In this document: positions 58,209 to 64,000 of the stretch, in pieces
Layout of the letters: the number at the start of each line of letters is the position of its first letter
How positions within the stretch are numbered: position 1 is the first letter of the stretch
Source: Verrucomicrobiota bacterium
Lineage (GTDB): Bacteria; Verrucomicrobiota; Verrucomicrobiia; Opitutales; Opitutaceae
Length of the DNA: 64,000 bases
Reading direction: 5' to 3'
Assembly (NCBI GenBank): GCA_023432225.1
Contig: JAEYUW010000036.1
Coordinates: 1 to 64,000, forward strand
Translations under genes and position numbers: made by a program
The notes under the pieces: generated by a model
Database searches by the model: none
The model's input: the letters and a program-made list of their open reading frames with translations, nothing else
Told to the model about the DNA's origin: nothing

Positions 58209-58328
58209 ATGAAAGCGAAAAACACCAGTAAGCAATGGGCGGTCATAATCGCGGGCGTTTTGGCCGGTTGGCTACTAGCGCACGCATTTGTTTCAAACTG
58301 GCAGACGATCAAACGGCTAATCATGTGA
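58209..58328 (+). CDS. Leaderless 39-residue membrane peptide, possible immunity factor
   Basis: 39 residues (MKAKNTSKQW, then AVIIAGVLAGWLLAHAFVSN, then WQTIKRLIM), with AGGGG 7 nt before the ATG, a good Shine-Dalgarno site. One membrane helix with a positively charged N-terminus. It aligns with the core of peptide 2: Trp, four residues, Ala-Gly, hydrophobic stretch, then Asn-Trp followed by a Lys/Arg helix (NWQTIKR against NWKDVKK). With no leader it should stay in the producing cell's membrane, which would suit an immunity protein that mimics or binds the peptide. This function is an inference; it could also be a regulatory or third toxin component. Confidence 0.6.
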   Translation: MKAKNTSKQWAVIIAGVLAGWLLAHAFVSNWQTIKRLIM

Positions 58329-58353
58329 GGGCGCGTAGAAGTTGCATTTAGTG

Positions 58354-60489
58354 ATGGGCCGGTTTCGCCAACGTGACATCACCGACTGCGGCGCGGCTTG
58401 CCTGCGCTATATCGGTGCGCACTACCGGCGCGATGTGCCGGTGGCGCGGTTGCGGCAGCTTGCGGGCACCAACCAACGGGGTTCCACGGCGCTGGGGCTC
58501 GTTGAGGCGGCGCGGCAGCTTGGCTTCACGGCCAAGGGCGTGAAGGGCCCCGCGGACGCGTTGCCGACGGTGCCGTTACCGGCGATCGCGCACTGTCTGA
58601 TCGATCAGAAGCTGCTGCACTATGTCGTGCTCGTGGAGTGGTCGCCGAAATACGCACGAGTGATGGATCCGGCGGTGGGCCGCGTCGAGAAATGGTCGCA
58701 CGAGAAATTTAAAACCGTGTGGACCGGCGTGCTGATCCTGGTGGCGCCGGGGGAAGATTTTCGGCCGGGCGATTCAACGGTGTCTCCGTGGCGGCGGTTG
58801 TGGAGCTTGCTCGCGCCGCACCGCAGTGTGCTCGTGCAGGCGTTCGTTGGTGCGATGGTGACGACCGTCCTCGGGCTAGCGATGTCGGTCTATGTCCAAA
58901 AGATCGTCGATCACGTCATTCCCGACGGCAATCGCTCGCTGCTCAATCTCCTCGGCGTAGTGATGCTGGTCATCCTCGCGTTCAAGCTCGTGCTCGGCGT
59001 GTTTCAGTCGCTGCTCTCGATGCGCACCGCGCAGCAGATCGATGCGACGCTCATCCTCGCTTACTACCGGCATCTGATGCGGCTGCCACAGCCGCTCTTC
59101 GATTCAATGCGCGTCGGCGAGATCACTTCGCGTGTGGGTGACGCGGTGAAGGTGCGCAATTTCCTCAACAGCGCCCTGCTCAACCTGATTCTTAATCCCC
59201 TCGTGCTCGCCTTCTCTCTCGGTGCGATGTTTCTCTGGTCGTGGAAGCTGGCGCTGCTCTCGCTGGCACTGTTGCCGCTGAACGGAGCGCTGTATTGGTT
59301 CATCGATCTCCGCAATCGCACCTACCAGCGCCAGATCATGGAGCGCTCGGCGGATTTCGACGCGCAACTTGTCGAGTCGCTCCAAGCGCAGCCCGCGCTC
59401 CGTCGTTTCCGTTTGGAGGAATATGCGGAGCTCCGCACGGAGGTGCGCTTGGTGCGTTTACTCAAGACCGGATGGCGCGCCGGTCTCGCCGCTCTCGGCG
59501 CCGGCACGGCGGGCGCGCTGATAACGCAGGTTTATCTGATCGGGTTGCTCTGGCTTGGGGCGAGCCTCGTGCTCGATGCGAGTCTTACGCCCGGACAACT
59601 GATGTCGTGTTACACGCTGGCTGGCTATCTCACCGGGCCGATCACGGCGTTGCTCGGTTTGAACACGCAAATCCAGGAGACGCTCATCGCGACCGATCGC
59701 CTGTTTGAGATCATGGATCTCGAAATGGAGAAGGACCAAGGCTCCATCGAGCTGACGCGCGAGCGTGTTGGTGACATCCGGTTCGAACACGTCTCCTTCA
59801 AGCACGCCGGCCGCACGGCGACATTGCAGGACATCACGCTGACGATCCCCGCGGGGAAGATCACCATGTTGGTCGGCGAAAGCGGTTGCGGCAAGAGCAC
59901 CTTGTTCGCCTTGCTCCAGCGGCTCTACTTGCCAAGCGAGGGACGCGTCTTTCTGGGCGAACACGATATTCAGTATTACCGGCTGGAGAGCCTTCGCCGC
60001 CACCTGGCCGTGGTGCCGCAGCAGACACACCTGCTGTCCGGCACGATTCTCGAAAACGTTGCACCCGGCGATGCACAGCCGGACATGGAGCGGCTGCTGC
60101 GTCTGTGCCGCGAACTTGGCGCGCTCGACTTCATCGAGAAACTTCCGCAAGGGTTCTTCACTCATCTCTCCGAGAATGGCGCCAACCTCTCGGGCGGACA
60201 GCGGCAGCGGCTCGCGATTGTGCGCGCGCTCTATCTCGATGCGCCGGTTTTGCTGCTCGATGAGCCCAGCTCCGCGCTCGATGCGCGGGCCGAGCAGACG
60301 CTCGTCGCCCTCTGCGAGGGCCAGCGCGCGCTCGGCCGCACCGTGGTGGTGGCTGCGCACACGACGGCATTTCTTTCCATCGCTGATCAGGTGGTGACGC
60401 TCGCGGCTGGTCGCGTGCAGGCGGTCGATGCGCATGGCGGAGACGAAACTTCTCTGTCGGCTGCGAACCGCGTCGCCGCCGTGGCGTGA
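58354..60489 (+). CDS. C39-peptidase-containing ABC exporter (PCAT)
   Basis: 711 residues from ATG 58354 (TTG 58342 or GTG 58351 are alternatives). N-terminal C39 peptidase: Gln6 oxyanion residue, catalytic Cys12 in ITDCGAACL, His89 in LLHYVVL and Asp105 in DPAVGR, all intact. Six membrane helices follow (about 150-430). The nucleotide-binding domain has Walker A GESGCGKST, signature LSGGQRQRLAIVRALY, Walker B VLLLDEPSSALD and the H-loop in VAAHTTAF. It should cleave the leaders of the three upstream peptides and export the cores together with the HlyD-like adaptor. In Gram-negative bacteria an outer-membrane TolC is also needed. Confidence 0.95.
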   Translation: MGRFRQRDITDCGAACLRYIGAHYRRDVPVARLRQLAGTNQRGSTALGLVEAARQLGFTAKGVKGPADALPTVPLPAIAHCLIDQKLLHYVVLVEWSPKYARVMDPAVGRVEKWSHEKFKTVWTGVLILVAPGEDFRPGDSTVSPWRRLWSLLAPHRSVLVQAFVGAMVTTVLGLAMSVYVQKIVDHVIPDGNRSLLNLLGVVMLVILAFKLVLGVFQSLLSMRTAQQIDATLILAYYRHLMRLPQPLFDSMRVGEITSRVGDAVKVRNFLNSALLNLILNPLVLAFSLGAMFLWSWKLALLSLALLPLNGALYWFIDLRNRTYQRQIMERSADFDAQLVESLQAQPALRRFRLEEYAELRTEVRLVRLLKTGWRAGLAALGAGTAGALITQVYLIGLLWLGASLVLDASLTPGQLMSCYTLAGYLTGPITALLGLNTQIQETLIATDRLFEIMDLEMEKDQGSIELTRERVGDIRFEHVSFKHAGRTATLQDITLTIPAGKITMLVGESGCGKSTLFALLQRLYLPSEGRVFLGEHDIQYYRLESLRRHLAVVPQQTHLLSGTILENVAPGDAQPDMERLLRLCRELGALDFIEKLPQGFFTHLSENGANLSGGQRQRLAIVRALYLDAPVLLLDEPSSALDARAEQTLVALCEGQRALGRTVVVAAHTTAFLSIADQVVTLAAGRVQAVDAHGGDETSLSAANRVAAVA

Positions 60490-60570
60490 AGTTTTCCGTG
60501 GCTTCCGCGCGGCGATGCGCCAACGCTCCCTTCACGCGACGCGCCGGGCCACGCTCGTCTTACCACGCTT

Positions 60571-62265
60571 ATGGTGAACTGGAGAATGGCTCTTCCGGCT
60601 GGCGCCGTTCGGCGCGTCCTCGCTGTCTGGCCGCTGCTCACGGTGTTGTGGTGCGGCGCGCAAACGGTTTCGCCCGAACCGGTGCATAAACTTCCGCCCT
60701 TCGTCGTCACCGAGGCGCCCGAGGAACTGCCGTGGCAGTATGGCGCCGTGGATGGTTTCGAGGTGCTGAGCCTGTCGGACGAATACCTGACGCGAAACGT
60801 CCTCCAAGCGTATCGGCGTGGCTCGGGGTTTGTGCCGCCGGGGCTACTGGAGGAGCGAAGCGCTCCGGTGCAGTTCGTGTTCTGGGAAGGTGGCGCAGTG
60901 CAGGTGGCGCCGGCGACGAAAGTGGACCGGCCCGATGGCAGCTGGACTTACCGCGGATTCATTGACCGCTCTGATCGCGACCGCCTGCTGATCGCGGCGA
61001 ACCTGAATCGCATCTACCACTACGACTCCGTGAATACGGATTTGGCGTTATGGTTTTTGCGCGAACGGACGCCCCCGTTGCCCGCGTGGCTGTTGGTGGG
61101 GCTCGAAGGGCGTTGGGGCGCGTGGGCGCATCTGAACATCATGGTCCGCTGGGAGGGCGAGGCGAAGCTCCGCTATCACGTGACCGACCGGATCAAGACC
61201 AAGCGGCTGAATGAGCACGCGGATTTTCGCGAGCTGATGGCGCGCCGCGAAGGCTTCACTCCGTGGGCCGAGTTTTTCGGCGCGCTGCCGCCCGATGAAT
61301 CTGTCGCGCCGGAGCAGCGGGCGCGGTGGGATTTGCAGGCGGGAATTTTCGTGCGTTGGGCGCAATTCGGCGATGGCAACACGGGGAAGCGCGCGCTCGC
61401 GTTCTGGCGCTTCGTTGCGGAGGCCGCGAACGGACCGGTGACCGAGGCGATGTTCGTGCGGGCGTTCGGGATGAATTTCGCGCGGGCCGACGCGGAGTTG
61501 CGCCGCTATCTCCGGCGCGCGGCGGCGCAGGACGATTTCATCGAGGTGCCTCGCCTCGGACGCGACCTGGAGGAGTTCAAGGAGTTTCACCTTCGCTCCG
61601 CGACCGAAGGGGAGGTCGCGCGGCTGAAGGGGAATTTCGAGCGCATGGAGATGAATGCCCTGCGCGCCACGCATCCCGATCTGGCCGCGAAATACGAGCA
61701 AGCGGTCCGCCGCACGATCCGGCGGGGCCTGCGTCTCGCGGCCGCCGATGCCCGGGTGCACGAACTCGCCGGCTTGGTGGAATACGAGACCGGCCATCTT
61801 GCGGCCGCGCGCCCGCACCTCGAATACGCGTTCGCACACGCTGGCGCGGGCACGCGGGCCTTGCTCGCGCTCGCGCGGGTGCGGCTCGCGGATTTGAGCG
61901 CGGGTTTGGCCGCGGGCGATCGGTTGCCGGCCGAAGTGGTGGAGCGCATGCTCACGCCCCTGTTCTCCGCGAAGGACAAGCGCCCCGCGTTGGCGGAGGT
62001 CTATCAATGCATCGGTGAAGTGTGGGAGCGCAGCGCCATCGCTCCGCGCCGTGGACATCTGGCGGTGATCGCCGAGGGAGTCGCGCTTTTTCCCGACGAT
62101 CTCGAATTGCGGCTTCAAGCGGTGCGGCTGCACCACTTGCACGGGTTCGAACGCGAAGCCGCAGCACTGGCCGCCGAAGGCGCGCGTCGGACCTCGCGCG
62201 CGGAGTGGCGGGCGCGTTTTGCCCAATGGCGCGCGCGCGGCAGCCCGACGCAACCTCCGCCTTGA
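60571..62265 (+). CDS. Secreted PPFVV protein, degenerate peptidase-MA-like plus repeat region, paralogue 2
   Basis: 564 residues with an N-terminal signal segment (AVRRVLAVWPLLTVLWCGAQ). KLPPFVVTEAPEELPWQY, PAWLLVGLEG, AFWRFVAEAANGPVTEAMF, RLKGNFERMEMNALR and a C-terminal TPR-like part (VHELAGLVEYETGHLAAARP) match the protein at 55937 along most of their length. The layout FAxW...DEAxF...Yl resembles peptidase-MA proteins, but HExxH is missing. It follows the exporter by 81 bp on the same strand. GC-rich codons match the rest of the window, unlike paralogue 1. A role in peptide maturation, binding or self-protection is possible but unproven. Confidence 0.7.
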   Translation: MVNWRMALPAGAVRRVLAVWPLLTVLWCGAQTVSPEPVHKLPPFVVTEAPEELPWQYGAVDGFEVLSLSDEYLTRNVLQAYRRGSGFVPPGLLEERSAPVQFVFWEGGAVQVAPATKVDRPDGSWTYRGFIDRSDRDRLLIAANLNRIYHYDSVNTDLALWFLRERTPPLPAWLLVGLEGRWGAWAHLNIMVRWEGEAKLRYHVTDRIKTKRLNEHADFRELMARREGFTPWAEFFGALPPDESVAPEQRARWDLQAGIFVRWAQFGDGNTGKRALAFWRFVAEAANGPVTEAMFVRAFGMNFARADAELRRYLRRAAAQDDFIEVPRLGRDLEEFKEFHLRSATEGEVARLKGNFERMEMNALRATHPDLAAKYEQAVRRTIRRGLRLAAADARVHELAGLVEYETGHLAAARPHLEYAFAHAGAGTRALLALARVRLADLSAGLAAGDRLPAEVVERMLTPLFSAKDKRPALAEVYQCIGEVWERSAIAPRRGHLAVIAEGVALFPDDLELRLQAVRLHHLHGFEREAAALAAEGARRTSRAEWRARFAQWRARGSPTQPPP

Positions 62266-62344
62266 ACAGTCGTTTAGCAGGCTGACGCGAAATTTCACCC
62301 GGGCGTATCGGTCGCGCTCGTCCGGCCTCGCGCACGGCTTTTCT

Positions 62345-62372
62345 CCTCTGGCGGAGCGCTTTGCGCCAGAGG
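62345..62372. terminator. Hairpin after PPFVV paralogue 2
   Basis: CCTCTGGCG-GAGCGCTTTG-CGCCAGAGG, 9-bp perfect stem about 80 bp after the stop codon and about 140 bp before phosphofructokinase. It has no T-run but marks a likely boundary of the peptide locus. The rest of the 249-bp gap must contain the phosphofructokinase promoter; no clear -35/-10 pair was assigned. Confidence 0.5.
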
Positions 62373-62514
62373 CACCAAAGGATGCGCAGCCTTCGCCCAT
62401 AGGCGCGCACCTTTGCACACAGTTGAAGGTTGAGCGGGCGGTGGCGCTGCGTTGTATGGGACTTCCTGCCCCCGCAGGTTCATCTCTCAACAAATTTTCA
62501 ACCACTACCACGCA

Positions 62515-63600
62515 ATGAAAGAACGCATTGGTATCGTAACAGGTGGCGGCGATTGCCCCGGACTTAACGCGGTGATCTACGCGGTCGTGAAGGCCGCGGA
62601 CCGTCGCGGCTGGGAAACGCTCGGCATTTATGGCGGCTTCGACGGCCTCCTTTCGCCCGTGCAGGCCCGCCCCATGAATTATCAGGAAATGGACGGCCTG
62701 CTGTATCTCGGCGGCACCGTCCTCGGCACGGCCAACAAGGGCCGCTTCGTCGCCAAGGCTGGTCACGGCGAAAAACGCGCCATTGACCCGGCCGTCCTCG
62801 CCGAGGCCAAACGCAATTTCGACGCGCTCGGTCTGCGTGCGCTCGTGGTGGTGGGCGGCGACGGCTCGCTCTCCATCGGCCTCCAATGCATGGAAGCCGG
62901 CATCCCGATCGTCGGCGTGCCGAAGACCATCGATAACGACCTCGAAGGCACGGACGTGACGTTCGGTTTCGACTCCGCGGTCTCGTTCGCCACGGACGCG
63001 ATCGACCGCCTCCGCACGCACGCGCAGAGCCACAATCGCGTGATCGTCGTCGAGATGATGGGCCGTTACGCCGGCTGGATCGCGGCCCACTCGGGCATCG
63101 CGGGCGGCGCGAGCGTCGTGATCATCCCCGAGATCGAGTTCACCTACGAGAGCATCGTGCGCAAGATCGTCGAGCGCGAGGCCGAGGGTAAGCACTTCAC
63201 CATGGTCGTCGTGGCCGAGGGTGCCCGCATCAAGGGCGGCGACTTCACCACGCACGCCGGTCCCGAGGAAAAGAACCGCGAAGCCCGCCTCGGTGGCGTC
63301 AGTGCTGTCGTGGCCGATGAAATCGCCCGTCGCACCGGCAAGGAAGTGCGCAACTGCGTGCTCGGTCACTTGCAGCGTGGCGGCGTGCCGACGACGTTCG
63401 ACCGCCTGCTCTGCACGCGCTTCGGCGCCAATGCCGTGCGCCTCATCGACGAGGGCAACTACGGCCAGATGGTCGCGTCGCGTCCGCCGGACATCATCTC
63501 CATCCCGATCGCGGAAGCGGTCGGCAAACTGAAGACGGTCCCGCTCGACGGCGATCTCGTCCGCACCGGCCGCGCCCTCGGCATTTGCTGGGGCGACTAA
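62515..63600 (+). CDS. pfkA: 6-phosphofructokinase (G104/K124 type)
   Basis: 361 residues; phosphorylates fructose 6-phosphate in glycolysis. Motifs: GIVTGGGDCPGLNAVI (phosphate donor binding), GGDGSLSIG with Gly117 at the position (E. coli Gly104) that favours ATP over pyrophosphate, PKTIDND with Lys137 at the E. coli Gly124 position as in PPi-type and group III enzymes, MMGRYAGWIA, and a PEIEFTYES sugar-binding block. The Gly/Lys combination is usually ATP-dependent, but direct assay would be needed. It is separated from the peptide genes by a hairpin and a 249-bp gap. Confidence 0.92.
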   Translation: MKERIGIVTGGGDCPGLNAVIYAVVKAADRRGWETLGIYGGFDGLLSPVQARPMNYQEMDGLLYLGGTVLGTANKGRFVAKAGHGEKRAIDPAVLAEAKRNFDALGLRALVVVGGDGSLSIGLQCMEAGIPIVGVPKTIDNDLEGTDVTFGFDSAVSFATDAIDRLRTHAQSHNRVIVVEMMGRYAGWIAAHSGIAGGASVVIIPEIEFTYESIVRKIVEREAEGKHFTMVVVAEGARIKGGDFTTHAGPEEKNREARLGGVSAVVADEIARRTGKEVRNCVLGHLQRGGVPTTFDRLLCTRFGANAVRLIDEGNYGQMVASRPPDIISIPIAEAVGKLKTVPLDGDLVRTGRALGICWGD

Positions 63601-63610
63601 GCGGCCCTCT

Positions 63611-63671
63611 CGGAGCGGAATTCGGGAGAATTTCGCTCCGCGCTCCGCGACAGCCTCACGGCTTCCGCTCC
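63611..63671. repeat. Two degenerate GTAG-REP elements
   Basis: Forward-type GGAGCGGAATTC-GGGA-GAATTTCGC around 63612 and reverse-type GCGACAGCC-TCAC-GGCTTCCGCTCC to 63671. In both, the GTAG or CTAC foot has become GGAG or CTCC. They follow the phosphofructokinase stop within 12 bp. Confidence 0.6.
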
Positions 63672-63813
63672 CTGGCGCTTTTCGACGAACACGGAAAAAT
63701 CCACGATCAACGGACACGCGGATTCCGCGAATCCCGCCCGGCCCGCGCCGGGCGGACCCGCGCCGCGTGTTCCGGTGCTTGCGTTTGGCGCGGCGGCGGG
63801 CTTAACGACCGCC

Positions 63814-64000
63814 GTGCCCCCGCCACGACGGCATAACTGGCTTTTCATTTTCGGCGTCTGGACCGCCGTCGGCGTCCTGCTGTCGATCCAGACTTACATC
63901 GGCCTGTCGCAGATGCCCGACTCGCCGCGCAGCCACCTCGTGCTCTGGGTTGCGCAGATGTATCGCGCGTGGCTGTGGGCGTTGCTCACTCCGGCGATTT
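63814..64000 (+). CDS. N-terminus of a LytS/YehU-like sensor histidine kinase (cut by window end)
   Basis: 62 residues visible from a GTG at 63814: MPPPRRHNWLFIFGVWTAVG, then LLSIQTYIGLS, then a second membrane segment LVLWVAQMYRAWLWALLTPA. This N-terminal arrangement (Q.Y...W.WALLTP) is typical of membrane histidine kinases of the LytS-like His_kinase family. The catalytic part lies outside the window, so the assignment rests on the membrane segments alone. Confidence 0.55.
   Translation, partial: MPPPRRHNWLFIFGVWTAVGVLLSIQTYIGLSQMPDSPRSHLVLWVAQMYRAWLWALLTPAI

Noticed and set aside
54444..60489. Lanthipeptide, lasso or sactipeptide cluster
   Set aside because: No LanM/LanB/C, lasso cyclase/protease or radical-SAM gene is present, and the peptide cores lack the needed Cys pattern.
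61048..63717. 889-codon frame antisense to PPFVV paralogue 2 and phosphofructokinase
   Set aside because: It spans two genes and an intergenic region on the other strand with biased composition; both sense genes have clear homologous motifs.

Overview
This is a GC-rich chromosomal window, most likely from a verrucomicrobium of the Opitutaceae type. That placement is an inference from four things: large secreted proteins ending in a DPDGDG / EYAFGTDP-type C-terminal region, PPFVV-type N-termini, many families of short dispersed palindromes starting with GTAG, and a free-living polysaccharide-degrading gene content. No 16S gene or other marker is present to prove it.

Positions 88-28314 are a plant-hemicellulose utilisation locus of 16 genes in several transcription units. 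CE7 esterase, GH1, GH27 and GH130 run leftward. GH94-PfkB-GH94 run rightward. GH2-GH43-GPH symporter-GH94 form a tight leftward operon. A second GH1 with a small secreted protein, a GH74, and GH31-LacI complete the set. GH74 (endo-xyloglucanase), GH31 (alpha-xylosidase), GH2, GH43 and CE7 point to decorated xyloglucan. GH27, GH130 and GH1 point to galactoglucomannan. Three GH94 phosphorylases and one GH130 phosphorylase mean the final disaccharides are probably split with phosphate. Uptake appears to use a GPH-type symporter; no SusC/SusD pair is present.

Positions 28380-50421 carry housekeeping and stress genes: an alcohol dehydrogenase, an aldo/keto reductase and a divergent AraC regulator, tRNA-Ile(CAU), a small phosphodiesterase, a 2571-residue secreted Ig/RCC1 protein, a YgjP-type metallohydrolase, a hybrid histidine kinase, FKBP, a Glu/Leu-type dehydrogenase, an M20 amidohydrolase and a cyclophilin. 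A RAYT (REP-associated transposase) gene broken by an in-frame TGA sits at 47050-47670 among GTAG-type REP elements, whose copies spread to 41671-63671.

Positions 50673-63600 hold a secreted M14 peptidase, a NarL-type response regulator and then the most novel region, 54444-62265. Here an HlyD-like adaptor and a C39-peptidase ABC exporter bracket three small genes whose products have double-glycine-type leaders: one with a proline-rich core and two with bacteriocin-like hydrophobic cores. The region also holds a 39-residue membrane peptide resembling one of the cores, and two large secreted paralogues (degenerate peptidase-MA-like plus repeat region). This looks like an undescribed peptide production/export system. 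The window ends with phosphofructokinase and the start of a LytS-like sensor kinase.

Two features run through the window. Most start codons are preceded by pyrimidine-rich tracts rather than Shine-Dalgarno sequences, while the peptide genes have good Shine-Dalgarno sites and more AT-rich codons. GTAG palindromes repeatedly touch coding sequence: they supply stop codons and, in two GH94 genes, are inserted in frame.
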